In this document: one piece after another, positions 7,351-14,933 of the stretch
Position numbering within the stretch: position 1 is the stretch's first letter
Layout: every line of letters begins with the position of its first letter
Assembly: GCA_905214105.1 (NCBI GenBank)
Contig: CAJMKK010000003.1
Span: 124,001 to 188,000 of the forward strand
Direction of reading: 5' to 3'
DNA length: 64,000 nucleotides
DNA from: an uncultured bacterium
Lineage (GTDB): Bacteria; Actinomycetota; Coriobacteriia; Coriobacteriales; Coriobacteriaceae
Notes under the pieces: generated by a model
Database searches by the model: none
Told to the model about the DNA's origin: nothing
Seen by the model: the letters and a program-made list of their open reading frames with translations, nothing else
Translations under genes and position numbers: made by a program

Positions 7351-8532
7351 ATGAAAGAACTCTCCAACCGCACGGCAAGATTTACCGATTCGGTCATCCG
7401 CCGCATGACACGCATCTCCAATAAGTACGGCGCTGTCAATCTCTCGCAGGGCTTCCCTGACTTCGATCCCCCGGCGCAGCTGCTCAACAGCCTGAGCACC
7501 ATCGCCGCCGATCCCAAGCCGCTCTATCACCAGTACTCCATCACCTGGGGCTCCCAGGCCATGCGCGAGGCGCTCGCCGCCAAACAGGAGCACTTTATGG
7601 GCATACCGGTGAACCCCAACGAGAATATCGTAGTCACCTGCGGCTCCACCGAGGCCATGATGGCCGCCATGATGACGGTCACCAACCCCGGCGACAAGGT
7701 CGTCATCTTCTCGCCGTTCTACGAGAACTACGGCGCCGACACGATCCTTTCGGGGGCCGAGCCCATCTACGTGCCGCTCAACCCGCCCACATTCGACTTT
7801 GACCGCGAGACACTCGAGGCGGCCTTCCGCGACAACGACCCCAAGGCCATCGTCCTGTGCAACCCTTCCAACCCCTGCGGCAAGGTCTTTACGCGCGAGG
7901 AGCTCACCTTTATCGCCGACCTCTGCAAAAAGTACGACGTCTATTGCATCACCGACGAGGTATACGAGCACATCGTCTACGCACCCCATGAGCACGTCTA
8001 CATGGCCACGCTGCCTGGCATGTTCGAGCGCACCATCAGCTGCAGCTCGCTGTCCAAGACCTACTCCATCACCGGCTGGCGTCTGGGCTACACTATCGCC
8101 CCTGCCGAAATCACCGAGCGCATCAAAAAGGTCCACGACTTCCTCACCGTGGGCGCCGCCGCTCCCCTGCAGGAAGCCGTCGTCACCGCCCTCAACTTCG
8201 ACGACAGCTATTACGATGAGGTCCTTGACCTCTATGCCGCCAAACGCGACCTGTTCTGCCAGGGACTCGACAGCATCGGTCTTGAGCATAACGTGCCGCA
8301 GGGCGCCTACTACGTCATGATGGACATCTCTGAGTTTGGCTATGACAGCGACCTCGAGTTCTGTGAAGACCTCGCGTCTAAAGTGGGTGTGGGCGCCGTG
8401 CCCGGCTCGAGCTTCTTCCGCGAGCCCGTCAACCATCTGATTCGTTTCCACTTTGCCAAGCGAGACGAGACGCTTAACGCGGCGCTGGAGAACCTCAAGT
8501 CGCTACGTGATAAAATCAAGCCGCGCGGGTAA
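7351..8532 (+). CDS. PLP-dependent aminotransferase, class I/II
   Basis: A 393-residue fold-type I aminotransferase. The Schiff-base lysine is in SSLSKTYSITGWRLGY (about residue 236); NPSNPCGKVFTREEL (phosphate and cofactor contacts) and DEVYEHIVY (the Asp that contacts the pyridine N) are in order, and the C-terminal Arg of RFHFAKRDE binds the substrate carboxylate. It resembles the aspartate/aromatic or methionine aminotransferase group; the exact substrate cannot be set. Start at 7351 is favoured by GAAAGGA eight bases upstream; an in-frame ATG six codons earlier (7333) has no such site. It stands alone and reads away from the tRNA cluster. Confidence 0.85.
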   Translation: MKELSNRTARFTDSVIRRMTRISNKYGAVNLSQGFPDFDPPAQLLNSLSTIAADPKPLYHQYSITWGSQAMREALAAKQEHFMGIPVNPNENIVVTCGSTEAMMAAMMTVTNPGDKVVIFSPFYENYGADTILSGAEPIYVPLNPPTFDFDRETLEAAFRDNDPKAIVLCNPSNPCGKVFTREELTFIADLCKKYDVYCITDEVYEHIVYAPHEHVYMATLPGMFERTISCSSLSKTYSITGWRLGYTIAPAEITERIKKVHDFLTVGAAAPLQEAVVTALNFDDSYYDEVLDLYAAKRDLFCQGLDSIGLEHNVPQGAYYVMMDISEFGYDSDLEFCEDLASKVGVGAVPGSSFFREPVNHLIRFHFAKRDETLNAALENLKSLRDKIKPRG

Positions 8533-8560
8533 GGACGGCCCGGCAACTAAAGCAACCAAA

Positions 8561-8595
8561 GAAGCCCCGCACCGCCCGCTGCGTTGCGAGGCTTC
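8561..8595 (+). terminator. Weak hairpin after the aminotransferase
   Basis: GAAGCC at 8561 pairs with GGCTTC ending at 8595, with CGCA/TGCG pairing inside. It is followed only by TCTCTAT, so function as a terminator is uncertain. Confidence 0.35.
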
Positions 8596-8673
8596 TCTCT
8601 ATAGCGCTTTCTTAAATGGTTTAGAGCTCTATACTTTAGTCACGGAGCAACTCGTCCCAGAGAGAGGAATACT

Positions 8674-9564
8674 ATGGCAGAGCAGCAGCTTATCGGAGCG
8701 CTCGAGGCCGGTGGCACCAAGATGGTCTGCGCCACGGGCTATGCGGACGGTACGGTCCTAGAGCGTGAGCAGATCGCGACCACGACCCCGCAGGAGACCG
8801 TTGAGGCCGTCAACGCATGGTTTGCCGACAAGGGCATCGCCGCACTGGGCATCGGCGCATTTGGCCCCACCGCAGTCAACCCCGCTTCGCCCCAATACGG
8901 CAAGATCCTGGAGACGCCCAAAACGACATGGCGCTACTTTGACCTGCTGGGCACTATCCAAAACGAGCTCAATATCCCCTGCGGCTACGATACCGACGTC
9001 AACGTCGCCTGCCTGGGCGAGGTCACCTTTGGTTGCGCCAAGGGCCTCACCGACGTGGTCTACCTGACCATCGGTACCGGCGTGGGCGCCGGCGTGCTCT
9101 CGGGTGGTAAGCTCGTGCACGGCATGATGCATCCCGAGGCCGGCCACATCCTGGTCACGCGCGACCCGCGCGACACCATTGGCGAGCACAGCGCCTGCCC
9201 CTTCCACGACAACTGCCTAGAGGGCCTCATCGCCGGCCCCGGCGTTAAAAAGCGCTGGGATGGCAAGAGCGCCGGAGACATGGCCGATGACCCGGAGGCC
9301 ATGGACCTGCTCGCCGGCTATCTGGCACAGGCACTCATGACCTACACGCTGTGCTACGCGCCGCAAAAGATCATCATCGGCGGCGGCGTGGCCGACCACA
9401 CCCCCATCGTGCCGCTCGCACGCAAGAAGTGCGCCGAGATGCTCAACGGCTATATCGTCACGCCCGAGGTCAACGACATCGATAACTACATCGTCAACAA
9501 CAGCCTCGAGGGCAAGCAGGGCATCATGGGCTGCCTGGCCCTGGGCGCACAGGCGCTTCAGTAA
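8674..9564 (+). CDS. ROK-family sugar kinase (fructokinase type)
   Basis: A 296-residue kinase. The ATP-phosphate motif ALEAGGTKMVCATG is at residues 9-22, the catalytic GYDTDVNVA (Asp general base) and TIGTGVGAGVLSGG follow, and the zinc site of ROK kinases is present as HPEAGH ... CPFHDNCLEGL. GGAMAxxx-type closing glycines (IIIGGGVADH) are near the C-terminus. The lack of an N-terminal helix-turn-helix marks it as an enzyme, not a ROK repressor. The substrate is most likely fructose by similarity to YdhR/GmuE/ScrK-type proteins, but mannose or glucose cannot be excluded. AGAGAGGA lies six bases before ATG. Transcribed alone. Confidence 0.82.
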   Translation: MAEQQLIGALEAGGTKMVCATGYADGTVLEREQIATTTPQETVEAVNAWFADKGIAALGIGAFGPTAVNPASPQYGKILETPKTTWRYFDLLGTIQNELNIPCGYDTDVNVACLGEVTFGCAKGLTDVVYLTIGTGVGAGVLSGGKLVHGMMHPEAGHILVTRDPRDTIGEHSACPFHDNCLEGLIAGPGVKKRWDGKSAGDMADDPEAMDLLAGYLAQALMTYTLCYAPQKIIIGGGVADHTPIVPLARKKCAEMLNGYIVTPEVNDIDNYIVNNSLEGKQGIMGCLALGAQALQ

Positions 9565-9650
9565 CAGACGCACCCACGGGGCGTGGCGCGCCCAGCAAAT
9601 CCGACCAATGGAACGACGCCACCACGCCTCATATAAACCCTCAAATAAAT

Positions 9651-9693
9651 AAGGCCGCCTAGGACCAAACAATACGTCCTAGGCGGCCTTTTT
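9651..9693. terminator. Bidirectional terminator between ROK kinase and VanZ-like gene
   Basis: Perfect 15-base stem AAGGCCGCCTAGGAC/GTCCTAGGCGGCCTT followed by TTT. The right arm contains the last codons and stop codon of the converging VanZ-like gene. Confidence 0.88.
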
Positions 9694-10128
9694 GGCGCAC
9701 ATCAGCGACCGTAAGAGATATCGGAGCACAACGCCCGTTGCCGTTCCGCAGCAGTCGATCATCACATCGGTGATCATGCCGGCGCGTCCCGGAATAAAGA
9801 GCTGAATCGTCTCGTCAATCGAGGGAATCAGCAGCAGGAACACCGCCGTGGGCAGCAGCACGTCAAAGGTGCGCCGGCCCTCAAAATCAAAAGCGTGCGT
9901 TGCCAGGATGCCGAGCACCATATACTCGGTAAAATGCGCGCACTTGCGAACAACAAAATTGGTCACCCATTCATATGGAAGTCCCACGCCGTGCAGGAAA
10001 CCGCGGATAGCTTCCATGACCGTTAGGCTCAGCGAGCCCGACCCCGAGCCGGGAACCAGCGAATTGCCCCAGATCAAGAGCGCCATCAGGCAGGTCACGA
10101 CCGCCCATTTTCGATTGATCTTAACCAT
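9679..10128 (-). CDS. VanZ-like membrane protein
   Basis: A 149-residue protein with four hydrophobic segments and the VanZ signatures RKCAHFTEYMVLGILATHAF and IPSIDETIQLFIPGRAGMITDVMID. VanZ-like proteins are small polytopic membrane proteins; VanZ itself gives low-level teicoplanin resistance, but most relatives have no assigned role. The start at 10128 was chosen because a GGAGG sequence lies in the last codons of the upstream gene. It is co-transcribed with the acidic membrane protein upstream (7-base gap). Its stop codon lies inside the terminator stem. Confidence 0.82.
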   Translation of the reverse strand: MVKINRKWAVVTCLMALLIWGNSLVPGSGSGSLSLTVMEAIRGFLHGVGLPYEWVTNFVVRKCAHFTEYMVLGILATHAFDFEGRRTFDVLLPTAVFLLLIPSIDETIQLFIPGRAGMITDVMIDCCGTATGVVLRYLLRSLMCAKKAA

Positions 10129-10135
10129 GCAGAAG

Positions 10136-11536
10136 TTATGCCTCCGCGCGGAGCGGCGCGAAGCTGGCGGTACCACCCTCGATAACGCTCAGATAGGCAC
10201 GGCCCGTACGCTTGGCGGTAGAGGACTGCAGGCGCTCGATCTCTTCCTCGAGGATCTGATTGACGCGCTCGTGACGACGATTTTCCATAATGCCGGCGGC
10301 AATAGCCTCGGCTCGCTCAATGCTCTCACGCGAGATACGGGCGGTATCGTCGGGGAACACAGCGCTGTGACGGCCGACATAGGCGGGGGCAGCAGGCTGA
10401 GGGGCAGCGACGGGAGCAGGGGCTGCAACAGGAGCAGGCTCGTCAACCTCATCCAGAATCGCGGTGGCGGCGGCCCACATGTCCTCGTGGCCCGAGTAAT
10501 CGGCCATGGGGACATCAACCTCGAGCGAGGCGTCCGGAAGGTCGCCGGTGTCGATACGATCTTGGGCATCAATCGATGCGGTGATGGCTGCAGGCTCATC
10601 GAGGTCATCGAGATCGATGTCCGCGGCACCGGAGATGATAGGCATGCTGGCGAGGTTTGCATTGTACGGCGCTGCCTCGGCCGCCTGCTGCTGGGCAGGA
10701 GCGCCCCAAAGCGAGCTTTCGGCGGCACGGCGGGCGGCAACGGCCTCCTCGTCCGCGGCCATGGCTTCATCAACGTACGAATTGTCGCCAGAAGCGTTCG
10801 CGTCCGCCGAGGTAGCGCTGTAGGCGTTATTGGCTGCCGCGTTGGCGACGAGTGCCACGAAAGCCGCCGTGCTGCCCGCAGGGACGGCCTGGGAGCCAGA
10901 CACGGCGCGTGCCGCGGCGGCGATGTCGTCGCGATTGAAGGACCCGGTCTGCCCGCCGTTGGTGAGCTCGTCGATGGCGACTTGATAGACGTCGCGCGAG
11001 TGTGCAGGGTCGCAGCTCACCGGCGAATCGTCGTCGAGCATACTGTCGATCATGGACCAAGCCTCGTCCTCGTCCATAGCATCTGCGGCTCGAGCGATGG
11101 TAGGAACACCATCATCGGCATGACGGCGCTGGAACGCACCAGTCAGGCCGGAAAGGAATGCCGAGGTAGACTGCTCCGCCTGAGCTTGAGAAGCAGAAGC
11201 CGCAGCGTAAGGAGTCGCATCCTGCTGCTGAGCTGGAATCGAGGCGGTCTTGAACTCGCTTTGATGCTGATTGAGATTGGCGGCACCGCCCATGGCATCG
11301 GGCTGGAACAGACGCTCTTCACGCCGCGCACGATACTCGGAGATACCCAGCGAGGCGGCATAGATACCCACGCCCGCCACCGCGCCCACGGCGAAGGGAA
11401 CCGCACCCGCCACGACCGTCTCGTTCACAGACGAAAACGGTAGCGTCGCGGCATACATAACCACGGGAGCGGCAAGGCCGATCCCGCACGAAAGTCCGGC
11501 AAGGACTGCTCGTTGTGTTGCATCAGAAGAAGCCAT
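10136..11536 (-). CDS. Two-helix membrane protein with a long acidic, Ala-rich tail
   Basis: A 466-residue protein of unknown function. Two transmembrane helices are visible near the N-terminus (about residues 10-30 and 40-63), followed by a long low-complexity region rich in Ala, Asp, Glu and Gln, with an Ala-Pro-Val stretch near residue 385, and a helical, charged end (IERAEAIAAGIMENRRHERVNQ). This layout would anchor a mostly disordered cytoplasmic tail to the membrane. Start at 11536 has GGGGAG five bases upstream. A good promoter lies 140 bases upstream. Forms an operon with the VanZ-like gene. I do not recognise a family. Confidence 0.6.
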   Translation of the reverse strand: MASSDATQRAVLAGLSCGIGLAAPVVMYAATLPFSSVNETVVAGAVPFAVGAVAGVGIYAASLGISEYRARREERLFQPDAMGGAANLNQHQSEFKTASIPAQQQDATPYAAASASQAQAEQSTSAFLSGLTGAFQRRHADDGVPTIARAADAMDEDEAWSMIDSMLDDDSPVSCDPAHSRDVYQVAIDELTNGGQTGSFNRDDIAAAARAVSGSQAVPAGSTAAFVALVANAAANNAYSATSADANASGDNSYVDEAMAADEEAVAARRAAESSLWGAPAQQQAAEAAPYNANLASMPIISGAADIDLDDLDEPAAITASIDAQDRIDTGDLPDASLEVDVPMADYSGHEDMWAAATAILDEVDEPAPVAAPAPVAAPQPAAPAYVGRHSAVFPDDTARISRESIERAEAIAAGIMENRRHERVNQILEEEIERLQSSTAKRTGRAYLSVIEGGTASFAPLRAEA

Positions 11537-11672
11537 GAGCTCTCCCCATCTTCCAGCACCCAAATCGCATCATTCAGTTGGCTGCGCGAGAGAAGATGAA
11601 GCGGGGCTATGCCCCAAAGCAACGGTATATGGTTCGTATCATCTGCGTTTTCCGTCGCGAAGCTTAAAAGCT

Positions 11673-11701
11673 ATTATGCGAAACCGCCCCGTCGATTGCA
11701 A
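11673..11701 (-). promoter_or_regulatory. Promoter of the acidic membrane protein/VanZ operon
   Basis: Minus strand TTGCAA (11696-11701), exact 17-base spacer, CATAAT (11673-11678). The expected start near 11666 gives a leader of about 130 bases. Confidence 0.6.
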
Positions 11702-11777
11702 GCGACGATGTCGGATTGAAACGGGAAACCTGCTGCTCGTCGGTCTTATGGCTAAAAATAAGCGCGGAGCGGCGATA

Positions 11778-11811
11778 TGAAAAGGGCCGAGGCTCAAAGC
11801 CCCGGCCCTTT
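11778..11811 (-). terminator. Terminator of rho
   Basis: AAAGGGCCG(AGG)/(CCC)CGGCCCTTT hairpin 37 bases past the rho stop, followed by TTTT on the minus strand. Confidence 0.8.
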
Positions 11812-11848
11812 ATCGCATTGATGACTATCGCTGCGTGTGGATGACAAC

Positions 11849-14404
11849 CTAGAACGTCTGCTCGTAGTCGCTGTGTTTTTTGGCCGAACGCACCAAGAAT
11901 TCCTGGTTGGTGTTGGTGCCCTTAAGACCCTTGATAAACGATGCGGCTGCGCGCTCGGTGTTGTTCATGCCGGCAAGAATGCGACGCAGACCAAAGACAA
12001 ACGGACGCATCTGCTCGTCGACCAACAGGTCCTCGTTACGCGTACCGGAGGCAACGGGGTCAATAGCCGGGAAGATGCGGCGGTCGGCCAGGTCGCGGTC
12101 GAGCTTAAGCTCCATGTTGCCGGTGCCCTTGAACTCCTCAAAGATGACCTCGTCCATCTTGGAACCGGTGTCGATGAGGGCAGAGGCCAGGATGGTGAGC
12201 GAGCCACCGTTCTCGATATTACGGGCTGCGCCCAGGAAGCGCTTGGGAGGATACAGTGCCGCCGAATCGACGCCGCCCGAAAGGATGCGGCCTGAGGCGG
12301 GCGCCGCCAAGTTGTAGGCGCGGGCAAGACGCGTGATGGAGTCGAGCACCACCACAACATCGCCGCCCAGCTCCACGATGCGCTTGGCGCGCTCGATGAC
12401 GAGCTCTGCCACGCGAGTGTGGTTGTCGGCGGGCATATCGAAGGTCGACGCCACAACCTCGCCCTTGATGGAACGCTGCATATCGGTGACCTCTTCGGGG
12501 CGCTCGTCGACGAGCAGGCAGATGAGGTGCACCTCGGGGTTGTTAATCGAGATAGACTGGCAAATCTTCTTGAGGATCGTGGTCTTGCCGGCCTTGGGCG
12601 GGGACACGATCAAGCCACGCTGACCCTTGCCGATCGGCGACACGATGTCGATGGCGCGACCGGTAATGGAGTCCTTGCCGTGCTCCATGCGCAGCGGCTC
12701 GTTGGGATAGACCGGGGTGAGGTCACCAAACTTGGGGCGGTTGCGAATCTGCTCGGGGTCCAGACCGTTGACGGTCGTGATTTTGGCGAGGCCGGCGCGC
12801 TTGTCGCCGCCGCGCGAAGGACGCAGCGAGCCCTCGATGACGTCGCCCGTGCGCAGGCGCGCGGAGCGGATGAGGTAGGCGGGCACGAAGGCGTCGTCGT
12901 TGGACTTCATGTAGCCATGGGCGTGGATGATGCCGGAGCTGTCCGGGCGAATCTGCAGAATGCCCTTGATGTCGCGGAAGCCCTCGGCCTTCGCGGCGGT
13001 GACGTAGATCTCCTCGACGAGCTCGGCTTTCTTCTTGCCGGTGGTCTCGATCTCGAACTCCTTGGCCTTCTCGCGCAGTTCGGCGACCTTCATGGCAGCG
13101 AGCTCCTCACGCGAAAGCGTGGGCTCGGTGGGGGCGGCGTTACGCTCCTTGTTGCGCTGTTTGCGATCGCGCTGGCGGTTGCGACGGTCGTTGTTGCGCT
13201 CGTCCTTGCGCTCGTTGCGCTCCTCGTTGCGCTTGTGCTGGCGACGGTTGGGGCGAGCGTTGTCATCGGCCTCAGCGGGCGCGGCGCCATCGGTTGCGGC
13301 GGCGTCGGCATTGGCCGCAGCGGCGTCATTGGCCTCGGCGCCGGAATCGACCTGCGCTTCGACATCAGCCTGCTGCTCGGACGCCTTGGCCTTAGCGGAC
13401 TTCTTACGACCGCGCTTGGGCTTCTCGGACGCAGGCTGTTCGACGTCCTGGGACTCGGCGGCATCAGTCGATGCATCGGCGGTCGTCTCGGCGGAATCCT
13501 CGGACGCACCCTTCTTGGCAGCCTTGGCCTTGGACGTGCGCTTAGCAGCAGTACGATGGCTGCGACCGGGACGGACGTCGGCGGGCTCGACATCGGCGGG
13601 AGCGGCCTCGGAAGTCGTAGCATCCTGGACGGGTGCGTCGGCGGCGGTTGCAGACTCGGCGGTCGCCGCAGCATCCCGAGCGGCTGCAGCTGCGGCTGCG
13701 GCCTTCTCTGCCTCGACGAAGGCCTTGGGCTTGCGACCGCGACGGTGCGGGCGCAAAGCCGGATCGACAACGGGAACTTCGCTGGCCTCGACAGGCGCAG
13801 CGGGCTCAGCAGGCGATGTGCCCTCCCCTGCCGCGGAACGGACCGAAGCCTCAGTGAGCTCGGGGGCTGCCTGTTCAGCAACCTGCTCGGCTTTAGCAGC
13901 CGTGAGACGGCGTGTGCGCGGTGCCGGCTTCTCGGTCGGCTGGTCGGCGGCAGGCGTCTCGGGCACAGACGGAGCTGCGAGCTCGGTCAGAGCCGCGGCC
14001 TCGCGCTCGGCAGCACGACGGCGGGCGCGCACCACCTGAGCCTCGCTAATCTGCGCCAACGCACGTGCCTGCGCGACCTCATCGGAAATCGGCGCCGAAG
14101 AGTCAGCTGCAACGGTGCGCTTGGCGCGCGTCGTGCGCGTGGTACGGCGCTTGGGCTTGGTGGCCTCCTCGCCGTCAGTGGCAGGTTTGGCCGTGCGGCG
14201 CGTACGCTTGGGCTTTGCCGGAGCAGCCTCCTCACCAGTTGCAGGCACGGCCTTCTCAGCCGCTGAAGGCGTAGGCGTCAAAGCAGCCTTAGGCGTATCA
14301 GGAGCCGAGGCTTGCGCGGGCGCCGCGACCTGGTCCGACGCAACCGGTGCAGCGGGAGCGGCTTGCGTCGTCGTTATTTCGTTTTCTTGCTGTTGATCAG
14401 ACAC
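11849..14404 (-). CDS. rho: Transcription termination factor Rho with a very long N-terminal extension
   Basis: An 851-residue Rho. The last roughly 420 residues are canonical: Rho N-terminal helix bundle (LSREELAAMKVAELREKAKEF), RNA-binding cold-shock domain (GIIHAHGYMKSNDDAFV), Walker A PPKAGKTT near residue 610, DERPEEVTDMQR (catalytic Glu), Walker B VVVLDSITRLARAYN and the R-loop/secondary RNA site GTGNME. The first roughly 430 residues are low-complexity, alternating Ala/Glu-rich parts with clusters of Lys/Arg (KRTRRTAKP, KPKRRTTRTTRAKR) and a basic NERKDERNNDRRNRQRDRK segment just before the core. Extensions of this kind occur in Actinobacteria and add RNA contacts; E. coli Rho (419 residues) has none. 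Monocistronic, with its own promoter and terminator. Confidence 0.97.
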   Translation of the reverse strand: MSDQQQENEITTTQAAPAAPVASDQVAAPAQASAPDTPKAALTPTPSAAEKAVPATGEEAAPAKPKRTRRTAKPATDGEEATKPKRRTTRTTRAKRTVAADSSAPISDEVAQARALAQISEAQVVRARRRAAEREAAALTELAAPSVPETPAADQPTEKPAPRTRRLTAAKAEQVAEQAAPELTEASVRSAAGEGTSPAEPAAPVEASEVPVVDPALRPHRRGRKPKAFVEAEKAAAAAAAARDAAATAESATAADAPVQDATTSEAAPADVEPADVRPGRSHRTAAKRTSKAKAAKKGASEDSAETTADASTDAAESQDVEQPASEKPKRGRKKSAKAKASEQQADVEAQVDSGAEANDAAAANADAAATDGAAPAEADDNARPNRRQHKRNEERNERKDERNNDRRNRQRDRKQRNKERNAAPTEPTLSREELAAMKVAELREKAKEFEIETTGKKKAELVEEIYVTAAKAEGFRDIKGILQIRPDSSGIIHAHGYMKSNDDAFVPAYLIRSARLRTGDVIEGSLRPSRGGDKRAGLAKITTVNGLDPEQIRNRPKFGDLTPVYPNEPLRMEHGKDSITGRAIDIVSPIGKGQRGLIVSPPKAGKTTILKKICQSISINNPEVHLICLLVDERPEEVTDMQRSIKGEVVASTFDMPADNHTRVAELVIERAKRIVELGGDVVVVLDSITRLARAYNLAAPASGRILSGGVDSAALYPPKRFLGAARNIENGGSLTILASALIDTGSKMDEVIFEEFKGTGNMELKLDRDLADRRIFPAIDPVASGTRNEDLLVDEQMRPFVFGLRRILAGMNNTERAAASFIKGLKGTNTNQEFLVRSAKKHSDYEQTF

Positions 14405-14547
14405 AGTGTTTGCTCAACTTTCTTTTCAAGCCCTGTGATCACATGCTCCCTGCATAAACCTTCAGGGCGGCTAAACAGTCTAGTTCCGTTCAAGACGACG
14501 GACATCATTGATCTGTATCGAGATGATTGCGTCAACTACGCAGGGTT

Positions 14548-14575
14548 AGTGTAACACAACCGCCGCCACCTGCAA
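14548..14575 (-). promoter_or_regulatory. rho: Possible rho promoter
   Basis: Minus strand TTGCAG (14570-14575), 16-base spacer, TACACT (14548-14553), about 140 bases upstream of the rho start. The leader is thus long, which is common for autoregulated rho genes; no attenuator structure was identified with confidence. Confidence 0.45.
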
Positions 14576-14577
14576 CT

Positions 14578-14620
14578 TAGTCATTGGGGACGTTCTTAAA
14601 CGACTAGTCAAAAGGGACAC
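14578..14620. repeat. Dispersed repeat, family C copy (GGGGACGTTCTTAAACGACTAGTC)
   Basis: TAGTCATTGGGGACGTT, then CTTAAACGACTAGTC. The same string with one or two changes occurs at 34849-34894. The GACTAGTC halves make it palindromic. Confidence 0.7.
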
Positions 14621-14659
14621 TCTTTGGTTTACCACTCACAAATCAGACTGCCTCCGCCA

Positions 14660-14809
14660 AAACTATGGCGGTTTACTACGACGAATCGCTCAACCGCGAC
14701 CACTCCGAAACATGTTGAACTAAAACCGCAGGTAGATGCCTTGCGCTTTTTTGCGAAAAGCCGGCGTGGTTGGAACTTCTCAATTCATCGTAGTAAACCG
14801 GCATAGTTT
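14660..14809. repeat. 150-bp inverted-repeat element, copy 1
   Basis: Arms of 27 bases with two mismatches (14660-14686 and 14783-14809; both contain CGGTTTACTACGA) enclose a 96-base centre. The centre holds AAAACCGCAGGT (14722-14733), which is found again in the inverted-repeat element at 36723-36845. No open frame is present. It looks like a MITE-type element or a structured RNA; no target-site duplication was recognised. Confidence 0.6.
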
Positions 14810-14854
14810 CGTATTTCCAGCAGTTCGAAATTCGTCAATACGTCGGCATTTGCG

Positions 14855-14886
14855 AAAAAAGCCCGACCTCCGTGGGAGATCGGGCT
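14855..14886 (-). terminator. argS: Terminator of argS
   Basis: Stem AGCCCGATCTCC/GGAGGTCGGGCT on the minus strand followed by TTTTTT, about 50 bases after the argS stop. Confidence 0.88.
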
Positions 14887-14933
14887 TATAGGGCTCAGTT
14901 AAACCAAACCTACACGGTCAAATGACCCGCAGA

